Shown here: positions 20,546 to 31,685 of the stretch, in pieces
Position numbering within the stretch: the first letter of the stretch is position 1
Layout of the letters: each line of letters begins with the position of its first letter
Assembly: GCA_027575805.1 (NCBI GenBank)
Contig: JANBPU010000174.1
Span: forward strand, 1 to 33,351
Origin: Mycoemilia scoparia
Taxonomy: Eukaryota; Kickxellomycota; Kickxellomycetes; Kickxellales; Kickxellaceae
Direction of reading: 5' to 3'
DNA length: 33,351 bases
Notes under the pieces: model-generated
The model's database searches: none
Told to the model about the DNA's origin: nothing
The model's input: only the letters and a program-made list of their open reading frames with translations
Made by a program: the position numbers and the translations under genes

Positions 20546-23500
20546 TCAATTATGGAGATGATGATGGTAGTCACAATGGCGCTTTCGAAACCGCTTGTAT
20601 TTCCTTCTAAATGCATCTTGATTATTTTTGTTTTGACTATCTGTTGAGTCAACAATGCTGAGCTCAGAGCCCACGACGGCTGGGTCGGTACCAGCGTCCT
20701 CGCTGCTATCAGGCATTATCGACATTTGGAATAAACTAGCAACCGATGTTCTTCCATGTGCACAATACTGTGGATACAAACACTTCTTCAAATCATCAAC
20801 CAATTTGCTGCATTGCTGTCTATCAAGCACATCACCAAACTTTATCGCACCCCGGCAGGCAAGCGACTGAATTATACCAATCAAAACCTTGGGACATTCT
20901 GGAAGCATATTCGGCCATGGCTGAGAAGAACTCCAAGCTATTTGCGAGTTTTCGTTATCGCCAGCATTGTTTGTGTTGGAGTATACCACCATCTTCTCTT
21001 GTTTAGCTATGGCGCTTTCTTTACCAACATGTGTTTCAAGCCACTCAAAATATGTTGCTACAAGCTGCTTAGCCAACTCGTTCTCACCCGCCGTCATGAT
21101 ATCTCTTTTGTTGTTATTAGTATTGGTGCTATTGTTAATATTGTTGGCTGTAAACCTGCTGGCAACAATCGTCGGTAAATGAGTTATCTCAACCCAACCT
21201 TGCTCGCCATACCTACTATTCTTATCTGCGCCGCCACCACCACTGTTGCCGTTGGCGCTGCTATTATTTTGTCCGGTGGCAGTAATAGCAAGTCCGATGC
21301 CCCACTGATAAAAGAACGGCAGATAATATTTCTCCAAGGCTTTAGTGTCAGATCTACTCAACCCAACTCTTATTGGTGGCCTCAAAATCGTGACCCCACC
21401 ACCTTCACAATTATTATTATTGGCGTTTTCCAGCCGAGCCAATACCTTCCTCATCAATCTCGCCACCACTGCTACTCCCAGTTCTCTTCCACAATATTCA
21501 GTATTGCTACTGCTACTGCTACCACCACCACCACCACTACTATTTTCTTTTGATAACTGCTGCCGGTGCTGGTCTCGATCCTTGGTATATTCAACCATAA
21601 TCTTTTGTTTAAGTCTCCACAACTCTCCATACAATCTTTCGACTCTAATCCTCTCATCAGCCGCATGTTGATCAATAGCCATTATCTCTCCTCCTCCTCC
21701 TTCTTCTTCAGCGTCACTCTGAGGTTCGCAATCTAGGATATCTTTTCTTGTTGCTATTGATTTACACACTATAATCTGTTTCCCCACTTGTCCGATAACA
21801 GCCAAATCCCGATCCACAATCAATTCTCTGCTTCTTTTATTATTATCAGGCTGCATCATCGACTTTTTGTTGCTGTTTCCCCCACCAGCTGCAGCGCTAG
21901 TAACATTATGAGCATTGATTGTATTTATGGTGTTACGGACATTGATAATCGGATAATATAGCCACGGCTTTTGTTTTCTCTTTCTTCGGTGTAGTAGTGG
22001 GTCATTATGATATATTGCCTGGTCAGCTATGGCTGTTGAGTATCTTGGAATCACCGGGTTTTTCCAATTCTTCCACATATCGTACAAACTACTAGTATTG
22101 GTGCTGCCAGTATTATCTTGGCTAGTTGTAGGGTGGTGGTGCTGAGTTTGATCATCGACATCTAATGAAGACTGGGCAGTTGTTTGTGTCTGAATCCCAG
22201 GAAATAATGACCTACTGTTCTCAACCCTAAGCCAAATCAATCCTTATTATATTAATACCTTATATAGAAACAACAGCCAAACTAGTAAATATGTTTTGGA
22301 TATCATATACATTACATTGTTTTATAATAGAATGGTTCGGATGTTTTACAGTTCATGAGCCGACTACTACTATCATCATCTCCAAGTCCTTCTTTCTTAG
22401 CGGTTGGCAATGTCAATGGCGGCAAATTTTTAAGCCCGACATCGCCATAACCTTTGGGATTAGGCTTTGTCGAGACTCTGGGATTATTTGTTTGCACCAT
22501 TCTACTATGGAACGGATTCAAGGGATTATACATCGGATCCCCGATTTTATTTACAATATCTGTGATTTGTTGATCCTCGATTAAATGATATTTTTTTAAA
22601 AACTTTATAAGAGCGTATCCGATTAGTTTGGCAATTTCAATGCGATGACTCGAAATTATAATTTCTTTATTTGGGTTTCCCGCTATAATGTCCATGGGCT
22701 GGTGAGTGGGAGTTTTGGTTATAATCAATAGATATGCTGGATAATATTTCATTTTTGATCTTGTAGGCTTTTTACTACTGTTGCTGCTACTATTACTACA
22801 TTTCTGCTTAAGCTGGATGGAGGAATAGTCTTGTGGTTGTGGCTGTGACGGGCTAAAGAAATATTTACTTGCTTTAAATATTTCGTTTACTAGATTGTAT
22901 ATTTCGGGCATATCGAGCAATCTTTTACCAAAATCTACACAGATAAATAAATATTATGAATTATATCTTTATATTTAATAATAATGATAATAATAGTAAA
23001 AATAATAATTCTACTACTTACATATCTTTTGGCATTTCTATACATGCGGATATAATTGAAACACAATTATTAATAATTTGACTAATATAACATAATGAAT
23101 CAAGTAAATGTTAGTAAGTACTTACTTTGCTAATAATTGGATATCTGGTTATACATCCTTCCAACTCCATTTGATTCCATTCTAATCCCAAATAATCCAG
23201 CCCCTACACACTCGAGTAACAAATTTAAATGTATAAGTAAAGTATATATTTCTCTTCATATTGTCTCATTAATATCATTATTATTCCAAAAAATAAGCTT
23301 TTGCATAAATACCTTTCCAATCACATTTCCATAAATTTGTTGAAATCTTTGATATACACTTGGGGCTTTATTCAATACCATCAGCCTTTTTATTGTAGCA
23401 CCTCCCGCACGACTGGTTAATATAAATGTTACTTGGGGATATACCATTGCCAATTTCTCAATAGCATGATGTTTGATTTGCTCAATTTGTTTATAAATTC

Positions 23501-24353
23501 CTTTGCGAGTTTTTAGTTCTTGTAATCTAACCGGAAACTATACAATACAATACAATACAATACAATACAATACAGATCAATCAGTCATTTAAATATAATA
23601 CTGAATTTGTTATAGATGATGGTGATGATAATTATTATATGAAGGGAGATAGTTACCTTGCTGTATATATTATCAACTAAAAATATAGTTCCAGTTTTAT
23701 TGAATGGACATTTCGGATAACTGACCACGACATTTCCACCACCATCTTCTCTGTTATTATTGTTATTACGGGTGGTATTGGTTTGTGACTGCTGCTGCTG
23801 CTGCTGCTGCTGTGGATTTTTAATCTGAGCTTGGTAACAATGCCCCTCCGCCAATTCATCCGACCTGCTTATTACCGTGACTTTGGAGACGGTGGATATA
23901 CTAGAAATAGCTTGGCCCCTAAACCCCAGTGTTATTTGTTGTGGAGGCCCATCATTTAGTTGGTGATCTAGGGAATTGATTTTAGAGGTCATGTACTGAT
24001 GCCCTAGCAATTTCAGATCTTCCGCAGAGATTCCGTGGCCATTGTCCTGTACTTTTATTTTAGGCGCTTCGTAGCAGATATTGGGGGTGGATGAGGAGAT
24101 GGGCGGGAGCTGGAGTTCTATATTGATTGTCGTTGCGCCCGCGTCTATGCCTATATAAACGAAGAATAGAATAGTGGTTGGTTTGTGGTTAGAGGCTGTT
24201 AATTATATACATAGATACAGATGGCTATAAATATGGTATGGCATGCTTACTGTTTTCTACTAGTTCGGTTACTATTTGGCTATACGTTGGAACATTGTAG
24301 CCACTTTTCAAAAGATTCTGGGTATCAGGAGATAGCAATTTTAGTTTTGGCAT
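20546..24353 (-). CDS. MLH3: MutL homologue MLH3, seven exons, 1071 aa
   Basis: MutL-type ATPase/endonuclease; MLH3 partners MLH1 in mismatch repair and meiotic crossover resolution. My splice model is exons 24353-24251, 24150-23657, 23537-23313, 23203-23126, 23037-23022, 22934-22316 and 22226-20546. All introns are GT-AG, 87-223 nt or less (mostly ~90-120), and the total is 3216 nt in frame. The N-terminal GHKL ATPase shows ELVENSIDAG with catalytic Glu30, DNGHGIS (70-76) and GFRGQA (110-115). A polyglutamine run of eight (148-155) interrupts the domain. The C-terminal nuclease domain has IGQVGKQIIVC, DQHAADERIRVE (697-708), ACR (968-970) and CAHGRT (1000-1005). The ACR...FGD...CAHGR arrangement points to MLH3 rather than PMS1. 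Unusual points are Q for E in GFRGEA and T for P in CxxGRP. USO1 is divergently placed upstream. Confidence 0.92.
23022..23037 (-). other. MLH3: 16-nt microexon of MLH3 (exon 5)
   Basis: The 16 bases AAATGCCAAAAGATAT lie between an ATAG acceptor and a GTAAGT donor. Included, they give KCQKI-Y joined in frame to FGKRLLD, the expected MutL strand (compare Q-[YF]-[IF]-x-x-[NG]-[KG]-R). Skipping it shifts the frame into exon 6. Confidence 0.8.
23541..23574. repeat. TACAA pentanucleotide repeat at an MLH3 splice acceptor
   Basis: Six full TACAA units plus TACA. On the MLH3 sense strand this is a TTGTA tract that ends only a few bases before the TATAG acceptor of exon 3, so it supplies the U-rich tract of intron 2. 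Confidence 0.92.
23789..23812 (-). repeat. (CAG)8 coding repeat in MLH3
   Basis: Eight CAG codons giving Gln148-155 within the ATPase domain of MLH3. Confidence 0.95.
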
Positions 24354-25193
24354 TTTTGGGCGGGGGGAGAGATTAATGAGGTAGTATATTAGATTTCGGT
24401 GTTGGTTTAATGTATAGAGAAAAAGAATGGATAGACGAAGGAAAGAAGGTAGAGGTGGTGGTTTATATTGAGAGATAGGCTGGACTGCGTATGATGTTTC
24501 AGCAAATGGGATGAGTCGTTGGATTCAGGATTCTTTGGGTATTATGAAGTCGGTTATGGAATCGATGCTATTCATATGCTCCTGCACGTGTATGATCTCA
24601 TCACTATAAACGTTAATAATTTTTTGGAAATTTGTATTGTATGGGAGGGGGAGGGTTCTTTATGTAAAAATGGCCAAAGCTCACAAGGCTTTGGGCAAGA
24701 TGGGACCCAGGGTAGTTGCATACTAAATGGCCTGTGTTTGGGTCAAGATATGAGAGCCTACTTCTGCCTACCATAGAGATTCGATCACTAGTGAAAACTT
24801 CCCAAATGGCAGAGTCCCCTTTAAAGGTGTACCAGAGTATAATGCCTTGGATAGTTTCCAGTGATCTGCCAGACTCTAGCTAAAGTGTATGACCTGTGGG
24901 CCGATTTGCAGGGAATATACTAGTACCCTTTTGATGGAGAGCTTGGCAGATAGCCATGGAAGAAAGTGACTTTGTGGGAACTCGCTGGTTTATTTTCATA
25001 TCCATTCTCGATCATCGTCATCATCACTGTTGATTCCATTCAAACAGCCACACACGCATATTTACTACTTGGCATGCTCAATCACACACTCAGCTCTCAT
25101 ATTCACCCTTCTTTCTTTAACCACCACCATCTCCTTTGTTTTAACTATTATAATAATACTACCAAGTCTTTATAAATTCATTCTGGTGGCAAA
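24354..25193. promoter_or_regulatory. Shared divergent promoter region, MLH3 / USO1
   Basis: About 840 bp separate the two start codons, which face away from each other. It contains a CACGTG palindrome (24585-24590), a short hairpin CCAAAGC-N7-GCTTTGG at ~24671-24691, and a pyrimidine/A-rich leader with TTTATAAATTC about 20-30 bp before the USO1 ATG. No open frame here is convincing. Confidence 0.55.
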
Positions 25194-28100
25194 ATGAATT
25201 TTCTAACTGGCAAATTCAGCGCTCTAGTCAGCCCTTCCTCCGAAAGCATACAGCAACAGCAGCGACAGCGTGGCCCAGAAGAAACTGTACAATACTTGGC
25301 CGACCAAATTGAGACCGCAACTTTGGCTGAAGACAAGCGCGCTGCTATCCAAACCATAAAAGGCCTTTCTCGGCAATACAAAAAAGTAAGTATATATTGC
25401 TGCATTTATTTGGCATTTGTTTATATAAAGGCTGCACATTTCATAATGTGTGTTCAGATGCAGGTTTTTTTGTTTCATCTGTCTGTCCGCATTTCTGAAT
25501 TACAAGATTGATACTATCACCAGCAGCCACTATGATCAATTCTGCTAATACTGATTACAACAATAACAATCACACAGCCATTGAACCTATCTAATCTTTA
25601 TATTTGCGCTTAATAGCTTGTTACTGAAATAGCCCTTGATCCTTTACTCAAAGCCTTTATTGAAAACGATCCAGAGAACCCAAAGATTTCTGAATACATT
25701 TTGGACACTCTAAATTATTTGTGCTCAACTGAAGATGAAATCTCTTCGATGAGGCCTGAAAGCAAAGGAATTTCTTTTGATGCTACCAACCGTGTCATCT
25801 CTGTAAGCTTTGCCTCTAACAAATATTCGCATTAATATCCACATACACACATAGATGCTAACCCCTACATACCTATTTTTGTAGACTGATGGTGTGGTGG
25901 CTACGATTTACGAGTTGCTTGCAAATCCAGAGCACAGCGTCCAATTTGCCGCCATAAACCTCCTGGCTCTATTCACCCAAACCGCCGGCGAAAAGATCCA
26001 AGCCACTGTTCTTGAACAGCCAATACATGTTGATCGCATTGTTGACCTAATGTCAAGTCCCCAGGACTTTATCCGCAGCAAGACCGTTGAAGTCCTCATC
26101 GCAATGACACAAAGAGACAAAACTATCCAACAGATCGTTGCCTTCAAAAGTATTTTCGAAAAGATATTTGCAATCATCGCTGAGGAGGGTGGAATCCGCG
26201 GAAACATTGTAATAGAAGACTACTTGACCCTGCTCAAAAACTTGCTTGACAACAATATCAGTAACCAGAACCTATTTCGTGAAATGTCATGGATCAAGAA
26301 ACTGCAAGAATTTATCGACCTCGATAGCCCCCTAAACAATAGTCCGAATGCTCTAGCAATGGTAGACGACGATACGGATAGCGATGACTATTATAACTGG
26401 AGTGATGAGCAGCAGTGTAGGAACATGCATATGGCGCTTGAAATTGTCCAAATGCTTTTGCAGCCCGGTATTTCGAGCACCAGCGATAATCAGAATGAAA
26501 TGCAGCGATGTGGCATTATTCCTCCACTGCTTCAGCTTGCCTTGGAAGCGCTTGTTCCTACAGCTATCCGGGCCCAATCCTTGTTGGCGTTGGGTGCCCT
26601 TCTTAGTAACAGTAAGAGGATTCAGAACATTTTCCAGAGGACTTTGATTACTTCTACGCCCGTGACTGAAGATGGTCATGAGGCGCTTCCGACCCATGGT
26701 AAAAAGCTGATTCCTGAGCCTGCTATTGTCATTATTATTCGATTGGCAGTGGGTCCCTGTCCAGCTACAATCAATCCCCATAGCTATTTCAGGGTTAGGG
26801 CGGCTGCTACTCAGCTTATTCAGTTTTATTTACAGAATAATGATGATGCCAAGCTTGGGCTTGCCGCCACTATCATACCTCCGCCTACAAACCCTGACCA
26901 CGAGGAGAGTAGTGGCCAAGGATCATCTGGTGGTGAGTCGGCTGGCTCTTTGGTTGTGACTGCGCTGGTTGGTAGGAAGGATAATTGCTCGGCTGATCCA
27001 CTTCGTACATGGTTTGCCGCCTCCCTTCTTTCGGTTCTGTTACACAACAATAATGACTGCAAGATGCTGGCGTTAAGTTACAAAATAACCGGCAGCGAAG
27101 ATGAAGACAGTAATGAACCTATCCCTTTGATCAATGAGATTGCATATCAATGCAGCCAATTCGTAAAGAAATTTGGCATATCGACTCAACCCAGCTCCTA
27201 CTCTCAGATCGTAATATCCTACCTCAGTCTTTTAAGTGTTTGGGTATATCGCAGTCCCACCGTAGTAGCCAGATACTTGGACGATGGTACAAATTACCAA
27301 TTCTTGATCCAACTAATCACCGGCTCAACTCCATCTTTCCCACTGGTCCAAAGCATGGCATCATTCTTGTTGGGAATAGTTTACGAATTCAACACTGATC
27401 CATCCACCAATGTTACCAGAGATAGCCTTTATCCAATTCTTCACAAACAAGCCAGTACTGACCAAATGCTACTTCAGGTCCAATCACTCCACAAACATCC
27501 ATACTTTTCAACTGCCCGTACACTGAGTATGTTCCCTGAAAAAGTGTTGGAAACTAGTCCGGCTGAGATTTATTTTGATCCTACTGTTACCGAGATTTTG
27601 GTAGAGCATTATGAAACTTATCGGAGACAAATCAATACTGATCCCAAGTCTTTCCCGGCACCTGTTGGTGGTTTAGGTAGTGGTGTCGATGCTAGTATGA
27701 CAGCAGGCGGAATTTCAGGGGACCAGCCAACAGTGGCAATGGGGTCCCCTCAAGTGCCAGTGTCTCCAAGATCTGTGGGATCTAGTACCAATCTTTCAGT
27801 TACAGCCAGCACTGTAGGATCTGGCGCTGGGGCGGCTATTGCCAGAGCAACCAGCCCCGAGCAAGTCGCGCCTAATCAACAGGCCGACATAGATGCTTTG
27901 AAAAAGAAATTGACGACACGGAATGCCAAGATTGTTAAACTGGAGCGTACAATCAATGACCTTAAGTCCCAATTACATGGTGCCGAAACAGCAGCAAATG
28001 AAGCTACCGAAAAGGCCGTAAAGGCTGCAGAAGAGACTAAAGCTTTGCAAGAAAAACAGGAAACTCTACAACAGCCACCGCCACCTCAAGTTATCGAAAA

Positions 28101-28635
28101 GACTTCACCAGAAGATTTAAATAAAATATCCTGTCTTGAGCAATTGGTCAAAGACCTACAAGCCAAACTAGACCAGAGTGAACAAAAAGCCCAAGAGTTT
28201 GACCAACAGATTGAGACGTTGAAGAAAAAGATTGAGGAATCTGAGGCCACTTTATTGCGTAAAGAAAATGAGTGGCTAGGCGACTTACAAATGTTGGAAG
28301 ATCAGCTTGAGCAATCACAGAATTCAAATAGGGATCTTGAACTTCGGTTGGAAGAGAATCAGAGACTGTATTCTGCATTATCGCCAGCTCATGGGGATGG
28401 AGATGGTAATGTACAAGAAAGCAAGAGTGGTGTGGTGGACGAAGAGAGGGAGAAGATTATTAGGGAATTGAAAGAACAGTTAAAGGAACTTGAAACTTCT
28501 CAAGAAGATTTGATGCTGTTGCTTGGCGATCAGACTGAGAAAATCAGTGGATATAAACAAAAGTTGCGAGAATTAGGCCATGTTGTATCTGATTCTGAAG
28601 ATGAAGACGAAGATTTGGATGATGATGATGAATAA
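25194..28635 (+). CDS. USO1: Vesicle tethering protein Uso1/p115, three exons, 1042 aa
   Basis: A golgin-type tether that links ER-derived COPII vesicles to the Golgi together with Ypt1/Rab1 and SNAREs, acting as a peripheral membrane homodimer. Splice model: exons 25194-25385, 25617-25802 and 25885-28635, all phase 0, with GTAAGT/GTAAGC donors and TAG acceptors. Residues ~1-680 form the armadillo-like globular head: ALDPLLK.FIENDPEN...ILDTL in exon 2, and IVAFKSIFEKIFAIIAEEGG..G.IV.EDYL.LL.NLL.NN.SNQN..RE in exon 3, both characteristic of the family. A Gly/Ser-rich linker (~700-790) leads to a long coiled coil (~792-1025) and an acidic C-terminus (DSEDEDEDLDDDDE), as in p115. It is shorter than yeast Uso1 (1790 aa) and close to animal p115 (~960 aa). 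The ATG at 25194 is the first in frame and starts MNFLTGKFSALV. Confidence 0.95.
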
Positions 28636-30091
28636 ATATCATGATGATGGTAGTACTATTATTATTGTTATTACTATTATATTCATTATTAGTGGTGGGA
28701 AATTATTTTATTTTATTTAATTATACTTGGTTAAAGTAGTAGTTTGTTTGCATTTGATGATACGCATTTTAATAAGAGTAGCATTATTAGTATTGTTAAT
28801 CATTTATGATTCTGTTTGTTTGGATTTCATCACTTAGGACAAATGTTTATGTATGATATCGACATGTGTTGTCCTTGGATTTTGGCTCACTATTCATCAC
28901 AACAGGTTTTCATAATTCAGTCTATAACTGACAACTCAGTTTATATGAGGCTTAGTGAATCATTCTAAATCTGCAGTGGAAATATAGCTCTCCAACCTAT
29001 CCAAAGACTTACAAGGATATATGATCGACTTAACTTTACAAGATTTATACCAAAACCTTTATCAGACCATGGCTTACTTGAATCAAGAACTATTGATCCT
29101 GAACCATTTCTAACGGTTCTGAACAAGTCGCTCAAATTTAGATTCATTTTCAGATTTAATATTTTAACTTTTATCCTTTTTTTCTTTAATATTTTCTATA
29201 AAAGAAGAGTTTTATTATCTTATTTTTATCTTTTTTATAAAACCATACTATTATTTCTCTAAATAAAATTGTAGTTGAAAGGGTTTGAAACTACTATATT
29301 CAACTGCTGTTTTAATAATTACATATTATTATCCTTTAAAGTTTGTTTTCATTCACTATGAATAAAGTTTTATCATTTATATTTATCATATTCTTTCCCA
29401 TCCCAAACCATTATTTTTCGTTCCAAGCCACCATGTCCTATCAATTACTATAGAAATCTAACAGAAAGTGTTTGGGTGATATATCCAGGTTTCTATTCAT
29501 AGAAGTCTCACTAATATACATTACCTAGTTATTATATAACCCAACACTATTTTTATTTAGGATTATATGGAATCTAATTTGGGAATATGTAATCAGTATT
29601 CTGAGAATTGTTTTAGAATGGTTCCTGTCACTTTAATCATAAAACCTATTAACAATAGAATCTTTTGGTTTAAAAATGGCCAGATTTCACAATTTTACAA
29701 ATTTTGTTTTTTGAAAATCATAATTTTTATATCTTCACAACTCTTGTAACTTTTTTGTATAATTTTTTGGTCTGAAAATATTTTTTTTAATGAACAACTT
29801 TGTCATAATGTGAAAAATAATTTGGTGCTAAAGTTTAAAATGTTTAGAAACTATTATTATCAGTACTTTATATTTACTTGTCACCATTACATTCTTTTAA
29901 AGTATATAAAGCCACAACATTCTTTCAAAATATTTTCCCTTCAAGAATCATTCTTTAACATACTTTCATCCACTTGACACACCAGAGACACAACACTCAT
30001 CTATACACCACCATCAGTACTACTAACTAGTACCACTGCTTTTACAGCAGAAATCTCACCCCACCCAGCCAGCACCCATATTCTACCAAAA
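28636..30091. other. 1.45-kb AT-rich intergenic region
   Basis: The 3' flank of USO1 (ATT/TTA-rich simple sequence at 28650-28720), then the promoter of unknown-family member C. It is notably AT-rich (29160-29900) and has no convincing gene, MITE or RNA. Confidence 0.55.
29903..29910 (+). promoter_or_regulatory. TATA box of unknown-family member C
   Basis: TATATAAA, 189 bp upstream of the ATG at 30092, followed by a C/A-rich leader with few G. One CTTTGT hexamer lies at 29798-29803. Confidence 0.55.
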
Positions 30092-30970
30092 ATGGACCTG
30101 AAACCACCACCATCATCATTTGCATACCTTGATAAGAGAAGATGTGGTGAAGCACTCTCAATGCTTTTGGAATCCATTCAGTATCTTTTAAACAATACCA
30201 CGTTCAATGAGCATGGTATTGAGAAGGAGACACCTGATAATCTCAAGGCTGTTCTAAGAGAACATATGTTGATAAAGCTCAGAAGCTTTGAGGCTGTTTA
30301 CAGCAAATATGAACAAGATAAGGTAACTGTGCTGTATCTCCAAAGAACATTTGTTGACTTTCACGAAAAATATGTTCTGCCTTTTGTTGAGAAAAACTTT
30401 GGTAGTTATAAAGACAAGATCCATGCTGTTAGTGGTGGCGAGTTAAATAAGAAAGAAAATATAGAGATAGCAACTTTATTGTCCTCTCTTGTTAAGCTAC
30501 CTAACTGTATATTAGATAGCTTTTTTAGGGCAAGTGTAGGCGCCCCTGAATCAAGAGTCACTTTGGTAAATCAACTAAATAGCTATTTATCTGTGTTTAC
30601 GCAATTTATTGATCGTATCCAAATCCTGAATGAGGAAATAAAGGGTATCAAGTTGAATATTCTTGCTTATATTCTTGATGATCTTGATCAAATGGTTCAG
30701 TCTGTCAAAACCCTTTACCATGCTGTAAGGAACAGAGATGATAAAGAGGACCTGTTTGCTCAATTGAAGGCGCACTTTGAAAAGTCATTGATTAAAACCA
30801 AAGCTTTTGGCAATGGGACTAACAAGTCTTTTGATGAAAATATTGATATAATGTACACTACCATAAAGAATGGGTATGAAAATGGTGTTGGTGCTGTTAA
30901 TTACAGATATGCCCATTTGGCTACCTTTCTTATGTGTGGCCTTTTGCCATTGAATAATGATTCTGACTGA
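30092..30970 (+). CDS. Unknown-family protein (member C), 292 aa
   Basis: Function is not recognised. It is an intronless gene for a soluble, probably all-helical protein without signal peptide or membrane segment. It is the bridging member of the family. It shares FNEHG, NLK.VLRE and VDFHEKYVLPF with member A (4880-6151), and NQLNSYL..F.QFID, GNGTN..FDENI and GVGAV...HL with member B (7422-8252). Residue landmarks: NEHG near 39-42, DFH near 88-90, GNGTN near 246-250. There is no cysteine-rich or metal-binding pattern and no obvious catalytic motif. The start AAAATGG is the first in-frame ATG below the TATATAAA box. It converges with the secreted Cys-rich gene, with 298 bp between them. Confidence 0.83.
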   Translation: MDLKPPPSSFAYLDKRRCGEALSMLLESIQYLLNNTTFNEHGIEKETPDNLKAVLREHMLIKLRSFEAVYSKYEQDKVTVLYLQRTFVDFHEKYVLPFVEKNFGSYKDKIHAVSGGELNKKENIEIATLLSSLVKLPNCILDSFFRASVGAPESRVTLVNQLNSYLSVFTQFIDRIQILNEEIKGIKLNILAYILDDLDQMVQSVKTLYHAVRNRDDKEDLFAQLKAHFEKSLIKTKAFGNGTNKSFDENIDIMYTTIKNGYENGVGAVNYRYAHLATFLMCGLLPLNNDSD

Positions 30971-31268
30971 GAATTAAACAAACATCTGCTTTTCATTCTA
31001 AAAAAAGAAAATGTATATATGACCATTTGTAAATGTAATGGTTATAAAGGGGTTCTTTATGTTTTTGGCGCTTATAATTGTTCATCAATATTTTCTTTTT
31101 TAGTTGTTCAATCAATATATAGTTTGAAAACAACCCAAAGATCTTTACATAAATATATTGGGTCACAGAAAACAATTAGGGAGAGGGGGAGTTAGAGGAT
31201 GTTTAATGATAGCAAAAACAAAATTGAGTTGCAAAACACAATAAGATGGAAATAAAATGTATGTTTAG

Positions 31269-31685
31269 TTAGGTGCATTCATCTTCGCAATCAGAATCCC
31301 AGGTAGACTTATCGTTGCAATTACATTTTCCGCCATGCTTTCCCTTATTTTTTCCACTACCATGGCCACTGCTTCTGTTGTTGTCGGGAATTCTGCCTAG
31401 ATTATGATATGGTGCTTTGCATTTAACAACCCCATACCCTTCGCCAAAACAATAAGTTCCAGGCGGACAGTTTTGTCTAACAGGACCACCGTTAGAGCAA
31501 ACATAATAATAGTTGCATAGGCCGTTTACGTTTCCTGGACATACTCCATGCTCGGAGGACTGCCTTCCTGAACACTCATTATTGTAAGAATAGCCGCTAA
31601 CTACTCCTGGGATTGATGCAAATGCCAGAAGCCCGATGGCGGCTGAAACGAGGGTCGTGGTGCTGGTGATCGATAATTTAACCAT
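31269..31685 (-). CDS. Secreted cysteine-rich protein, CBM14/peritrophin-A-like, 138 aa
   Basis: A predicted secreted protein, possibly chitin-binding. Residues 1-31 form a signal peptide (hydrophobic TTTLVSAAIGLLAFASIPG, cleavage near VSG-YS). The mature protein has 11 cysteines (38, 49, 57, 63, 73, 79, 89, 121, 123, 133, 137). The segment C57-NYYYVC-SNGGPVRQ-NCPPG resembles the C-x-x-Y-Y-x-C-x-x-G...C-P-x-G core of peritrophin-A/CBM14 chitin-binding modules, also found in fungal effectors such as Avr4. The match is by pattern only. A basic Gly/Lys/His-rich linker (~100-120) leads to a short Cys/Asp-rich tail (CNC...DCEDEC). The ATG at 31685 places the signal peptide at the N-terminus; a TATAAATA box is 106 bp upstream. 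Confidence 0.83.
   Translation of the reverse strand: MVKLSITSTTTLVSAAIGLLAFASIPGVVSGYSYNNECSGRQSSEHGVCPGNVNGLCNYYYVCSNGGPVRQNCPPGTYCFGEGYGVVKCKAPYHNLGRIPDNNRSSGHGSGKNKGKHGGKCNCNDKSTWDSDCEDECT

Noticed and set aside
22315..22382. Alternative MLH3 exon 6 donor at the GTAAAA after CTCATGAACT
   Set aside because: With the available acceptor it puts exon 7 out of frame; the GTAATG donor at 22315 keeps the frame and yields an intron of 89 nt like its neighbours.
24640..24960. Unusual GC-richer unique segment in the MLH3/USO1 promoter region
   Set aside because: Checked for tRNA, 5S rRNA and open frames on both strands; only a 7-bp hairpin and an 85-codon frame without motifs were found.
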